A stretch of DNA of 64,000 nucleotides, from contig LR990059.1 of assembly GCA_905147135.1 (NCBI GenBank), positions 13,105,001 to 13,169,000 of the forward strand, read 5' to 3'. Positions 31,106-43,890 of the stretch are shown here, in pieces. How positions within the stretch are numbered: the stretch's first letter is position 1; the number at the start of each line of letters is the position of its first letter. The notes beneath the pieces were generated by a model that saw only the letters and a list, made by a program, of their open reading frames with translations, did not search any database and was not told the DNA's origin. This DNA is from Blastobasis lacticolella. Taxonomy: Eukaryota > Arthropoda > Insecta > Lepidoptera > Blastobasidae. A program made the position numbers and the translations under genes.

Positions 31106-32948
31106 TAAGGTGTTAAGATGAAAGATATAGTCGGATCTATGTCGTGGCTTTACTAGCTTGTCGCTTGCGTGCGCACACTACATGGTCTGAATATTCATAC
31201 AGGAAAAAAACATAAGAAAAATCCATCCATATCAATACCATCTTCATGTCCAGTTCAAAATAACACCACTTCATCTCCTACGGCACAGGACAAGCCCCTG
31301 TGGTCTTACCTGGCAGAACTGAAACAATCAGTTCCTGTTGTAAAAAGGGCACCACGGGGCGCTCGTATTGCTGTCGCACAAAATTTAAGCAATGTCATCA
31401 AAAACACAGTTAAAGAAAATTCAAAGCGCGCCTGAACAAAATTATTTACATTCCCTTTCGAAATTTTAAATGTCAACAAAGAAAATTCCTCGTCGCTAAC
31501 AAATAAAATTAAACTAAATTGTAATAGAATCACCAATAAAAGTTTTTTCATACACAGACATATTTTCAATAAAGAAAGAAAAGTTGAAGAAAAAGTCAGC
31601 GAAGGGGACATAAAGGGGGCTGCACAGCTTCTTTTCTCTCAAGACTCCCTTGCCCCTGACTCCAGGGAAACTCTCGACGCGCTGAGAGAAAAGCACCCGT
31701 CCGCACCACAGTCGAACGTGACTGCCCCTGACCTTTCCTCCACGCACCTCACCGCTACATGTGACGATGTTTTGTCGGCGGTGATGTCCTTTAAAAACGG
31801 CTTAGCCGGTGGCCTCGATGGACTTTCACCACAGCATCTAAAAGATATGTTGTGCAAGTCCTGCGGGGACGCCGGTATCAGGCTTTTGGAGGAACTCACC
31901 GCCCTCATTAACGTCATGTTAGCGGGAAAGGTTAATGGTCAAATACTCGATATTTTATACGGGGCGAATCTATGCGCTCTAATGAAAAAAGACGGGGGAG
32001 TCGGAGACTCGCCTCCAAAACTTGTTGTAAAAAATTGGCTCCTAAATTAACGTCTATTTTTCAGCCGATTCAGCTTGGTTTTGGAAGCAAAGGTGGCTGC
32101 GAAGCCTCAGTACACGCCTTGCGTACTTTCATAACCAACAACCAGGCTGCAGTCGTTCTGAAAGTAGATGTCAAAAAGGTGTCTCTTATTTACCGAATTA
32201 AATAATTTACCGAATTAAATAATTCGGTAAATAGAGACACCTTACCTATAGAAATTAAAAAACAATGTCCGGAACTTCTTCCCTATATTTGGCAGTGTTA
32301 TATTTCTCCTTCTAAATTGATGAATAAAAGCAATATTTTGAACTCAGAAGTAGGGTGTCAACAGGGAGATCCACTCGGACCAGCTATTTTAGTTTGGCAA
32401 TACAACCTATTATATCAAAATTAAAGTCTAAATTAAACGTATGGTACCTAGATGACGGAACACTTGGAGGTGGAGTTACAACAGTTTTAGATGACCTACA
32501 ACTCATATCCTCTGAGTTTCAAAACTACGCCTTTCCTTAAATTTTTCAAAATGCGAGCTTTATTTGGACCCAAATTTGATTAACAAACCTGAAATTATAA
32601 CAAATTTTTACTCAAAAGCCCCAGGAATCAAAATTTTAAGTGAAGAAACTCTCCGTCTCCCCATTTTGGACAAGTCTGTTCCGCCATTTTTACTTGAAAA
32701 ACAATCAAAATTTCAAATTTATTGTGAATAACTACTTAAAATTAAATCACACATGGCCCTATTTTTACTCCGTTTCTGCCTTTTCGTTCCGCAAATTACA
32801 TACTTTTTACGATGCAGTCCTATTTGGCAATTTGACAATTCAGACAATACCTTTAGACAATGACATTCAAACAATAATCTCCAAAATTCTAAATTTAGAT
32901 CCTAATACACGAGCATGGTCCCAAGCTTCACTACCAGTTCGTTTAGGC

Positions 32949-33568
32949 CAGGGATTCCCAAAGTGGTCGATATCGGTTTCCTAGGGGTCGACATAAACGA
33001 AAACTGATTTTGGGGGTCGACGAGGTCTAAAAATCGACCCCTATTAAATTAACACAAGTTCTTATTTAAAACTTTCAAGATATGTAGGTATTGTAGGTAC
33101 TTACTGTATTGTTTATGTTGTGTTACGTGTACTAAGAATAATTAATACTTTTGTAGGAAATAGCATTGTTGTAGTAATGTAAAGTCTAAAGTTCGTACAA
33201 GATGAAAAACTAGGCAAGTCTGTGTGGACAAGTTTACTTAACGACGTCGACTTTACTCACTTAACCAAGTGCAAAGTTTTTCAATTGGTACCTTAGTACC
33301 TAGGTATTTTGTATCAATAGGAAAAAACTAAAGGCCCCCTTATTTATAATAGTCTGCTAACTTAAAGCATTGCTAATTCTCACTCTGTCTTCTTCTATTG
33401 ACCTAAGTCAGAATGAAAAATAACATTCTGTAGCAGCTGTTTTAAGTTAGCGGACCATTATGAATAAGGGGGTTGATCTTAAAAGTAGGTAATTTGGCCA
33501 TGGGGATCTGAGGTAACAGTTCATTTTGGAAAAGGGGTCACTTGTCCAAAATAGTTTGGGGATCCCTG
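32949..33568. mobile_element. Non-autonomous hAT-type transposon inserted in the LINE
   Basis: Ends are CAGGGATTCCCAAAGT and, inverted, CAGGGATCCCCAAACT. It is flanked by a perfect 8-bp target duplication GTTTAGGC (32941-32948 and 33569-33576). Removing it rejoins the LINE frame L-P-V-R-L-G-G-I-G-V-R. No transposase was seen. Confidence 0.85.
33335..33472. mobile_element. MITE nested inside the hAT element
   Basis: 138 bases with inverted ends of about 32 bases: CCCCCTTATTTATAATAGTC at left and CCCCCTTATTCATAATGGTC inverted at right. Confidence 0.75.
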
Positions 33569-34868
33569 GTTTAGGCGGAATAGGAGTGCGCAAAATTTCA
33601 AGTATTTCTCTTCCGCCTTTTTTATCATCTGTCTATAGCACCGAAACTTTAGTCAGTAAAATCCTAGGACAGTCCTTGCTGTACAGATGCTGAAAAAGCC
33701 TGGATGAGTATATATCCGAATGAGTCTCCCCCAGAGTCTCCGATGCATCAACGGCTATGGTACGAGCCTTTATGCAAAAAAAATCTAAAAGATTTATTAC
33801 TTTCTTCGGCCAATATTTCGGAACGGGCTCGTTTCCTAGCCGCGACAGAGCGAGAGTCAGGGTTCTGGCTGCAAGCAGTCCCCTCCTCGAATATCGGCAC
33901 CGTCCTGGACAACTTGTCGTTGTCCATATGTTTGGGTTTAATATTGGGGGTCAATCTGGTTCGTCCACACTACTGTCCTTGTGGTGCATATGTGCGTCCA
34001 CTAGGGCACCACGGTCTTTCATGTACCCGCAGGCCGAATGTCCAGGCACGCGGCAATCAATGACGTCATTCGTAGGGCACTTGTCACCGTCAACGTACCG
34101 GCCGTATTAGAGCCGAAAGGTACCATACGTGACGATGGCAAGAGGCCCGACGGCATGACGCTCATTGGGTGGCAGCGTGAGAAGGCGCTGGTGTGGGACG
34201 TTACCTGTGTGGACACTCTGGCGCCTTCGCATGTGGCCTCCACTGCCAGCTGCGCTGGGGCTGCGGCCTCAGCTGCGGAAGACCTCAAGCGGAGGAAATA
34301 CGAAAGTCTAGCGCAAGACTTCGTATTTCAGCCGTTTGGTGTGGAAACGTTGGGACCGTGGGGCCCTGATGCGAGAAAGTTCTATATAGAACTATTAAAA
34401 AAAATGAAATGACACCACTGGTGACCAGAGAGCTGGCTCGTTCCTCGGAAAACGGATTAGCATCGCTATTCAACGAGGCAATGCAGCCAGCTTTCTGGGC
34501 ACCATTCCGGGGGGCAGCGGTGTAGACGACTTTTTTAATTTTTTGTATATATTTTATTTGTATTAGCGAATAGGTATATGTAGTAATAGGTATATGTATA
34601 TAGATATATTTGTATTGTAACTGTAAATATGTGTTTTATGTGTATAATAAAGCATGTTATATTCCATTAAAAAAAAAAATTGTGATTTTAGCAAATGTTG
34701 CTCAAAAAGGCATAAATAAAAGAGAAATATATTGTTCTTAAAAAATACATGATAATAGTAGTTTTTTTGGGATAATAGGTGCCCAAAAATGTATGAAACT
34801 TTGTATTGAATAACAGAAATGTAGTAAAAAGCTCATCTCAATCAAGACCCAAATATTGCTCATGCAAA

Positions 34869-36560
34869 GCGGAAGTTAAATGCTTCCTCGAGGAACAGCA
34901 AGAGTGCGATCGCTAGAGCAAAGTTCGCCTTCGTTCGCAGAATTGGCGCGCGACTCACAAGTTACCCCTCTGGTAGCCGGGCTTTCTGGTCGTGCAGCAA
35001 AGCTGCCGAAGGAAACTTTAGTCAGTCGTCCTTTCCACCACTGCGTAAACCTGGCCCACAGTGCAATAGAGAAAGCCAATTTACTGGGTGCTCTATTTGC
35101 CTCAAACTCGACACTGAATGACGGAAGCCGACCCGCCGACCCGCCTACCATCCCATGGTGCGGCAAATCAATACCGGAAATATCCTTTTCTACTAACTTT
35201 TTACTACTAACACGATCTCTTGAGCGACCGTCAATATGGTTTTCGACATTGTCGCTCAACGGGTGATCTAGTGTACCTAACACATCGTTGGGCTTTAGCT
35301 GTTGAGAGTCAAGGTGAGGCACTGGCTGTCGGCCTAGATATTGCGAAGGCATTCGGTCGGGTCTGGTAGAGGTGTCTTCTATCGAAGTTACCATCATACG
35401 GGCTTACCGAGGGATTGTGCAAGTGGGTAACTAGCTTTTTGTCCAGCAGATGCATCAAAGCCGTAGTTGACGGCTGTTGCTCCGATAGCTTGGACATTAA
35501 CGCTGGTGTCCCACAAGGCTCAGTGCTGTCTCCAACTCTGTTCCTCCTTCATATAAATGATATGCTGTCCATTGACGGCATTCATTGCTATGCGGATGAC
35601 AGCTGTACTGGAGACGCCTTTTATACGGGTCGTGCGAATATCCCTCGTGCTATAGCGGAGAAAAGTCGCGAAGTACTTGTGTCTAAAATCGAGAGTACTT
35701 TAACTAGAATCTTCGATTGGGGACGACTAAATCTAGTCCAATTTAACCCCACTAAGACACAAGTATGCGAGTACACCGCCATGAAAACTATATTCGTTGT
35801 AGCTCCACAGTTTCAGGATACACCGCTTACCATTTCTAAGAGCATTCATATCCTAGGTGTCGACATTTCCAGTGACGTCCAGTTTTGCAGTCATTTGGAA
35901 GAAAAGGGCAAGCTCGCATCTAAAAAGCTGGGTGTGCTTAACAGATCTAAACAATTCTTCACGCAGGAGCAACGACTTCTCCTATACAATATCAGATATG
36001 CATATCAGCTTGGTCCTTGTGACTCGATCCAAAAGCGCGTTGTGAGAATTGTCGATGATACCATGCTCACAAGTGGTATTGAGCCGCTGAGCCAGCGGAG
36101 TTATTTCGCCTACCTTTGTGTGTTCTACCGCTTGTACAACGGTGTTTGTTCTGAAGAACTGTTTGACATGATGCCGCACCGCTCCTCCCATCCTCACACC
36201 TTGAAGTCAAATATGTTGCGAACTGTGCGGTTCCAAAGGAACTTTCTGCCACGCACACTAAGGTTGTGGAATGAACTACCTGGAGAGTATTTATTTATTT
36301 ATTTATTGGAGTACCAACAGCTATATAAAACATAATAGTAATATATTAGAATCAATAAGCCAATTACAGGTCCTCGCTAGTAGCTAGTACTCGCTAGTAC
36401 AACATGGAGTTCCTCAAGAAAGGGGTAAAAAGGTTTTTACGGGGTCGGCAACGCGTGGATGATGCCCCTGGAATTGAAAACGTCCATAGGCTGCGGTGAC
36501 TGCTTACCATCAGGCAGGCCGCAAGATTGTTTGCCACCTTAGTGGTAAAAAAATAACTAT
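34869..36560 (+). mobile_element. CR1/Jockey-like LINE, reverse transcriptase fragment
   Basis: The longest frame (35415-36335, 306 codons) has G-V-P-Q-G-S-V-L-S-P-T-L-F and C-Y-A-D-D-S (reverse-transcriptase catalytic box) and a C-terminal R-L-W-N-E-L-P. Upstream, D-I-A-K-A-F-G-R-V-W lies in another frame, so there is a frameshift near 35370. The 5' half is absent. A repeat insert at 36288-36402 interrupts the 3' end. Confidence 0.75.
36288..36402. repeat. Short repeat G inserted in the LINE 3' end
   Basis: A TTTATT-rich start then GGAGTACCAACAGC and a CTCGCTAGTA end separate LINE blocks that are contiguous at 29571-29925. A second copy lies at 43003-43105. Confidence 0.6.
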
Positions 36561-36749
36561 AACAATTACGAATTGCATTATTCGAAACACTTGTCTTGAA
36601 CACAAGTCCGGTAGCTATCGAGGATATACGTCACACAATGAAGCCTTTCGGACGTATTATATATCAAAGTCTTCGCCCGGAATGCTCCGTGTCGGATTGC
36701 TAGTACGGCTCCAGGCCGGACTGCAGCAAAATGGATCCTATATTTGTCC

Positions 36750-37060
36750 TTAAGAGTCCTCCAGGGCTCTACACTCAGGAATCAGCCTCTGTACTTTGCA
36801 TTCCTCGATGTGCAGAAGCTTTTCGACTACGTACCTCGGGAGGTAATCTAGTGGGCTCTGAGATAAATGTCTTTGCTCGAGTCGTACTTTAGAATTATCC
36901 AGGGCATGTTCATCATGACTGAGAACGTCGTCAAAACCATAGTAGGACATGGGGTTTACACCAGTATCCTGTCCACAGGATCTACTTGCTTGTGCTGTAC
37001 TCGACGTCCTCTCAGTTGAAATTCTGGACACGTCAGCAAATGGCGGGAGTGAGGTAAGGA
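36750..37060 (+). pseudogene. Degenerate LINE reverse-transcriptase fragment
   Basis: A broken plus-strand frame near 36800 reads like F-L-D-V-Q-K-L-F-D-Y-V-P-R-E-V-I, the LINE block usually F-D-x-V-P-R-E. Stops and frameshifts follow. Confidence 0.5.
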
Positions 37061-37629
37061 AAGGTATTTCTTTAGCATTGTATGGTCTAAAACTTTTAAA
37101 ATTTCGAATGCAGTCAAGCCATGCTTCGCTATGAAAAGGTCAGGGATTATCCCAATGGGTCGTTGGCGACCCAAACTTGTTTACGGTGTTTTTATGTAGG
37201 CATAGAAACATATATACGTATAACAAATTCTCCATTTATATTCGTCACATATATCAAAATCACAAGACAATTAAAAATGTTCGTGAACGTAACTGACCAA
37301 AATGATATTTACGTTTGTCGTAACTCCGGACACAGAAATGTTTCTACAATCGCGAACGAAAACTTTTCAGAGCTCTAGAAATGTGATTTATACTTAGAAT
37401 GACTAAACAAAATTCATATAACGTGCGCCATACTTCCAATTATCAGACAAACTGGACTCAGAGTAAAATAACGTTATACCTAAAAATATATATTATTTTT
37501 AATGTAGCGACTAATTTTGGGTAATTAACGACCCCATGGGATAATATAGGCTAAGGGCGTGCGCTGTGTTGAGCGGGACCTACGCTACGCGGGCATGCGT
37601 TACGATTTTTGTTACATAATTACCGAGGC

Positions 37630-38637
37630 GGTGTCACCGTGACCCCATATTTTCAGCGATTTTTAAATATAATTATTACTTAGTAACACCATATTCTCCT
37701 ACAGCATTAGTGTTCAACGAATGACATTTTATTAACAAAATCAACAAATACTAATTAATTAATGCTTTTTAGGGAAAAAATACAAAATGATTTTAAATAT
37801 ATTTATTAGGGACTCAATTTTCAGACTATGCATAAAATCTAAAGAGTCAATGTCTAAAATATTTAAAACAATACATTTTATCTTTGTAACTGATTAACTC
37901 ATGCTATAATAATCCCTAAATACAATACAATTACAGATAAATATTATTTATGTCACTAATTGGACGTACTGAGTACTTTTTGAACATATTGAGAAAGTGT
38001 GACAGACGACATTCTTTTTACTTATTTGTTCCGAGCTCAGGGGGCGACGCGGGTAGGCAGGCTGGTGCGTGCTGGTGTGAGCGCCGGCGGGCTGGCTGGG
38101 GCCGGGCGCGCGCCGCACATGATTCGTCTAGGCGGTTATGTGCGTGGCGAGAATCGGTGCCCGGTGTCTCGCCGGAGTAAGCCCTCGTACGCGCTGATTG
38201 GTCTGCATGCGTCGCCCCCTACCTGGATGAGCTCGCTTAACTTCCCTTTGTTTTCCGTTAGATTTTTGACTCTTGAAAAGAGATTAATTAACGTAATCCT
38301 AATTCAATAAATACTTTTTCATTTTCATTTTCATTTTCATTTTCATTTTGTGTATTTTTGCAATAAATGCACTGATATCTAGTCTTTATTTTATTCTTTG
38401 ATTACACAATTTTCTCATTTAACAAGCCATATCCTCTTGATCGTTTCTTATTATGTTGTAGTTTTATTTTACCAGTTTAATTGCAATCGCTAGGTCTCTA
38501 CGTGAAAAAGTTGCATTTCTTCTTTTAGCCGTCTATCTTTCATTATATTAGTATCATCTAGAATCATTGTGCGTCTTCTTTTAAACCCAATTCTTGTAGC
38601 TTTCGGTTTAAGACCAACCTGGGGTCACGGTGACACC
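37630..38637. mobile_element. 1-kb interval bounded by perfect 18-bp inverted repeats
   Basis: GGTGTCACCGTGACCCCA at 37630-37647 occurs inverted at 38620-38637. The inside is AT-rich except for a GC-rich island (38030-38220) and a TTTTCA tandem run (about 38316-38348). No transposase frame was seen. Confidence 0.45.
38316..38348. repeat. TTTTCA microsatellite
   Basis: About five tandem copies of a six-base unit, directly after an AATAAA-like motif. Confidence 0.8.
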
Positions 38638-38807
38638 AATGGAGCTGATTGGAGACTTCCCATAAACGTGAAGAATACACGCGATGAGCGATCGAAAGTC
38701 CAAGTAAAAAAGACAGCCTCTGAAAGTCACAGGTAGGTTGCAGAAATGTGGCTTTGAAAAGTTCCTGCATAGCGTAGACATATAAAAGGACCCTTTTACA
38801 ATAAAAA

Positions 38808-39015
38808 TAATCTTGGCATCAATCACACATTTACGTATGCGTTGTGCTCTCGCGACGAGGACCCTGGGTCCGTCTGAACCACAATCCACGATCCAAGCAG
38901 ATCAGCTAATTACAGTTGAACAACTGCCATCTGACCTCCATGACCCTGCTGCTAGAGGAACCTGACCTGACGGTTAGTATTCAACTAATGTACATAACAC
39001 AGAAAAGAGTAATTC
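38808..39015 (-). mobile_element. SINE-A partial, degenerate
   Basis: AATAATCTTGGC start and the CTGCCATCTGACCTCCATGA block of SINE-A are present; the tRNA head is missing. Confidence 0.65.
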
Positions 39016-39020
39016 CCTCC

Positions 39021-41340
39021 TTTTACAATACAAGGACCCTTTTACAATACAAGAGTACCTTACCCTAAGCATTATATTCCTTAGCAGTTATAAAAGGATA
39101 ATATAGCGATCATAAGAGTGAATCTCAATTATTTAATAAAAAATCTTGATGTATATGAACGAGGGATAGCCAGTGACCCTTCTTTCAGCCAATTCAATCA
39201 GTCAAGAGCATAAGTGAGCGTAGAGCACAAAGAGCATAAGCACCACATCAAGAAAATGTTCCTTTGCCGCTACAGCAACATTCACGTAATTTTGTGCATC
39301 TTCAAATCAAAAGAAGGAAGAATTAGCTGTTCCTTATGCCTAAAGCACTCGTCCTTTACCGCCAGGGTAGTTTTTGTATAATAAATAACAAAAATGTATT
39401 CATGAATGTCATAAAAACTATTTAACAGTTGCACAAAGGAAATATGAATCAAAATGTCGTCTTGCATTGTACCAAATATCCTTATCGCAGTAGCTCTAGA
39501 AAAAAATATTTGATTATCTGATAGTGGTATTACAGTATTCGATTACCGTGTCTTTATTTTTATTTACATTTTCAACCTTTTTGTAGTCCAACAGTCACTG
39601 ATACATATTCGAATTATCTCGAGTTCGCTAATCGATAACAATCGGAACCGATAGAGCTAAACCCACACATCGTACGTACAATTGCCACTCGGCAACAACT
39701 CAACTTACAGAGATTAATCAATTGAATTCGTCGCCAAATAATACAAGCCAGTTTAAATTACCCACTTCCTTTAAACCTTCCTCTATTAGCTCATTGCTTT
39801 CTGTTTGTGCCACTTTATTTCTGAACGCATCCTCCTCATCAATTTAAATGGGGGGATTATATTCCTTGTGGCAGAAGTTTGAGTTGGCGTTGGAGAATAA
39901 CGTCTACTCGCAATTCGTTTGTACTAGCAACGCCCCGGCTTCCCATTGGTGATCTCGGAGTTTCTCTATTACGTTGTTTTATACCTATCGCTAAGATGAC
40001 CTCCGTGACCCTGTTAACAGGAGAACTTGACCCGATTGGATCATGGTTATGTACAGGAACCTTTGAACGTACAGCTCATCTTAAGCTGGCGTATGTACTT
40101 TTAAACGGATGGGCATATTTTCAAAGTCAAACCACTCCGAAGAAGTCAAATATTGCCAAATTATATTTTTCCATAAAAATCTTCCATTTTAAATTTACAA
40201 CGAGACAGGATGGGAGAAGGCGGGTAGGGATGCGCAAAGTGTAAGACGCTTACATCTGTAAGATAGATGTCTCTGTGGCTCTGTTGAGGGTGAGCGACGC
40301 TGCCAATCATCATCATCCGAGCGGTCAGTCCCGGCTTATGCCACGGTCCGCTTTCCGATTAATTTTCCTCCATTTCGTCCGGTCTTGGGCATCCTCGCGT
40401 CGTAAGGCATGAGGGACGCTGCTAATATGTTTTTATATTGTTCCGACGGCGTTACACATAAAGAAGATAACGTAGTTCACAGGGAAGCTCAGTAAATATA
40501 GGTAACACCAACCGTCACTATATACGAACATATTAGTGAAATTGCATGCTTATTCAGGGTTATCAGGAAAGCAATTACGAACAACTTTTATCATGAAGCC
40601 AACCTTGATATCGCACCAAAGAAAATCAGATCAGAATCAGAAACCATTCTAAGAATTCATTGTGCGCGGCGAATGTATGGAACAAAAGATTTTTTGATAG
40701 AAAATATATTATTTATGGTCAACCGCAAATCAAGCGTTACACTTTGACCTTTATACCGTCTTTATGCAGACGTAGGTAATAGAGACTGTTTTTGCAGTAC
40801 AAGTGTTACACTCCATGTGTACTTGACTGTGCCTATGGTGTTCCTATACATGGTTAATTTATGATTTTAATAATGGGCATCTATGAAAAAAACCTATTTG
40901 AGTACCATCAAATTTATTATTTATACCACAATAAAACTAGGACTATGACTATGGATTTAACTGGGAGGCAACAAGGCAAGAGGTTCAAAAAGGTAAAGCT
41001 TACCTTGCTAATATAAAACTCTAAACCTAACCTGGGACATCTACTCGCACAAACCAATTTGCTTCAACATTTATTGTGTGAACCGCGACGGTACTCTCTA
41101 CCTGATTTACTGCCATATGATCAATACAGCCAGGGAGTTTTCAAATTCAATGTTAAAACCCCCTTTTACGATAAGAGTGCTTCACCGCAGACTAGTGTTG
41201 CTTAATAAGAGACATACCAAACATCCTATAGTCCACGAACGCAGTCACGGGCACAGCTTAACTCAGCGAACGACTATCCAAGAATACCTGCAAATAACAC
41301 AGGAAAGTGTCAACTGGTTCACCGATAAAATTAGATTCAT
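39021..41340. other. Intergenic stretch with only small repeat scraps
   Basis: A SINE-A scrap at about 39990-40070 (CTCCGTGACCCTG block) is the only piece I can place. No exon with lipocalin or other motifs was found. Confidence 0.45.
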
Positions 41341-41560
41341 ATTCTGATAGGCCCCATCTCTTCCCGTGGGTGTCGTAAGAGGCGACTAAGGGAAAAATCC
41401 GAAAGGTGGGCAGCCGCATCTTTCTGGGTAGATTTACATCAACTGCACTGCGATCTCCAACCCGCCTGCCAAGCGTGGAGATTATGGCAATGACCTCCCC
41501 TTTCGTGGGAGAGGCCCGAAGTCCTGCAGTGGACTGTTATGGGCTGTGGTGATGATTCTG
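41341..41560. repeat. Dispersed repeat F, copy 1 (probable LINE 3' region)
   Basis: Shares with 41745-41955 the blocks CGTGGGTGTCGTA, GCGATCTCCAAC, CCTGCCAAGCGTGGAGATT and TGCAGTGGACTGTTATGGGC. Confidence 0.6.
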
Positions 41561-41744
41561 ATAGGCTATGTCAGTATTGTGATCAAGAGCAGAGGAGTCC
41601 AACAAAGCGTCGATTCGTCAACTCAGGGCAGGGTAGACATGCTCACCATATAATCTGAGTTCTCAAACTTTGTTGTTTGTGTCTTTTGTAATATTTTTTG
41701 TAAACATAAATATGAAATGTGGCCGTGTGGTGTCCTGCAGAGTA

Positions 41745-41955
41745 AGAAGCACTCCCTTCCACTCGTGGGTGTCGTACAAGGCGACTAATATTTTCGAGGC
41801 AAAAATCTAGCGTTTTCCATTGTTATATTTTTATCACTGCGATCTCCAACACGCCTGCCAAGCGTGGAGATTGTGGCAAGGGGAGTTCCCCTTTCGTGGG
41901 AGAGGCCCCAAGACTTGCAGTGGACTGTTATGGGCTGTGCTTATGAGATGTGAAT
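41745..41955. repeat. Dispersed repeat F, copy 2
   Basis: Second copy in direct orientation, about 200 bases after the first, with independent mutations. Confidence 0.6.
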
Positions 41956-43890
41956 AGGGAATGATAATGATAATGTGAATTAGGGAATCAAGTTCGCTAC
42001 AAACGGCGCCAGAGTTGTGCGCTTCGCTAATACAAAAACGTCCAACGTAAAGTTATTCTCCGGTATTATACTTTACACCGGGTTTATCAAGTTTAATTAA
42101 AATCTGAATTATTACGATCAAGATAAGTTATCAATTGCGATGCGATAAAATAATCACGTCGCTGAGTCATGAAAACTGAAGCTTGTCATAATTTGCCGTC
42201 AAAACTGAATTATTAGAAGCTCGACACAGACTGACTGACTTATAATTTTGAGGGCGACATATTTAGATATTTAGAGCAACAATTTCCGATTTAAATATGT
42301 CGAGTTTATTACAATCTTTAAAATACCTATTATTCTTTGTACAGGGTGCGTCCCTCGCAGTGTAACCAATTACAAATACTGTAATGTTGTCAGTTTTAAT
42401 ATTTTTATTTAAAAATCTTTTGCAAATCCACAGAATATTAGTACTAGTGTATCGAAACAACATTTCAATATAAGAAAAAAATTATGTTATTCTTTCATGT
42501 AGTCACCTTTAGCACAGAACAATATCAAGTCTGTCCCGAAGATTTCGCTGGCTGCCCGAATGCGGTCTGATAGTGCTGCCCCATTCAAAGAGCGATATTT
42601 AAGGTATCGGCCGTCTCATATTGTTTAGCTGATATTTTGGCTCCAAGAATGGATTATATGGAAAAATCCATTCCAAATAATAAATCGGATAATATTGTGG
42701 CCACTGTTGTGACGATATAAAGCTGGAAAATTTTGTCGCGACTTCTAGAAATATAGAATGGTTTCTATCGATTTGTTTTGGTATCTCAAGTAAGAGAGTA
42801 TCGTTTAAAAATCTCTTCACGGTAGCTTTGATGATTTATCTTGAAGCCCTGTTCAATGAAAACGAGTGTTGAGCGGCCTGTGGCAGTAACCGCGGCTCAT
42901 ACCGTCACTCTCACTTGCTTTCACAGAGCAGTTCATTGATCTAAATTGTCTTTTGATTTGCACTTTAACCATACCTACACGATTGTTATATTTGTTAATA
43001 TATTTATGTATTTATAGGAGTACCAACAGCTTATAAAACAAATTACATACTATGAGTAGACACAGTCAAGCCAATTATAGGTACTCGCTGATAACAAAAT
43101 ACATATGCATTGCAGAACTGTACAATTTTTTGCATCACGAACAGTGAATTCATTGCTTGGGCAGATTCGGTACTGTTATTTATGCTAAAGGTGGCTAAAC
43201 GGAACAATTTAAAAAATACAGCATTTTAAATTGGTAATACTTCGAGTGACGGACCCTGTATTTAACATAATTCTTTAGAATTATAATATCATTGTTCATT
43301 ATCGAATCTTCGATCAGCAAGAATAATCATTGATATATAATCTAACTGACACTAGCTTATCATTGGAGTAGCATATCATATAAATATGTCAAAAGATGTA
43401 ATCGTCGCAATAGATGAATGGTGCCGATCGGTGAATTCGCTCCACCGCAGGATTGAATAGCTTTATGCTCCAATTATGATGTATTGAACATTAGTTTCGG
43501 ATGATTTCCATTATTTTTTGTTAGAATACAAACAATTAGGTTTTATCCATGACTTCATCCTCACCGGCTGCAATAAAAATAACTTTCACTCATTCGATTT
43601 TTCCTACACCTTTAGTCAACACCGCGAACTGGAAACATCGAAAATAATAATAAAAGGAGCAAAATTGTTGACAATTGCTCGGCATTTTCACGAACATTAT
43701 GACAACTTTATAGGGGAAATTTATGTACAAAGCATAAAATAAAACTAATGGTGAGCCGACGAAACGCAAACAAGAGTCATGCTTATAATAGGATCCGGCC
43801 ATAGCAATATCTTTCCTCGACTGTTATTAAAAACATTGTGCATTATGTGAAAGCCTTAATTACTCAATTATGAAAAAAAAATATAAGTTA
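41956..43890. other. Intergenic AT-rich stretch
   Basis: Contains a copy of repeat G at 43003-43105. Nothing else was recognised on either strand. Confidence 0.4.

Larger units (their letters stand above)
31160..34680 (+). mobile_element. Non-LTR retrotransposon with C-terminal zinc knuckle and possible restriction-like nuclease
   Basis: Broken frames show, in order: a reverse-transcriptase entry with L-A-G-G-L-D-G-L-S-P (about 31800), G-C-Q-Q-G-D-P-L-G-P (32355-32385), W-Y-L-D-D-G-T-L-G-G (catalytic Asp pair, about 32440-32470), then C-P-C-G..G-H-H-G-L-S-C (33975-34025) and K-R-P-D-G..W-D-V-T-C-V-D (34140-34215). The last two resemble the C-x-C/H-x4-C knuckle and PD-(D/E)xK-like nuclease of R2/R4-type LINEs; this is inference. 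An A-rich tail follows 34669. Internal stops, a foldback at 32176-32243 and the insert 32949-33568 make it dead. Confidence 0.65.

Noticed and set aside
35415..36335. Longest open frame (306 codons) as a host gene
   Set aside because: It contains G-V-P-Q-G-S and Y-A-D-D reverse-transcriptase boxes and belongs to a broken LINE.
37950..38310. Two overlapping frames of 76 and 103 codons in a GC-rich island
   Set aside because: They are arginine/alanine/glycine-rich by base composition, overlap in different frames and show no domain or splice context.
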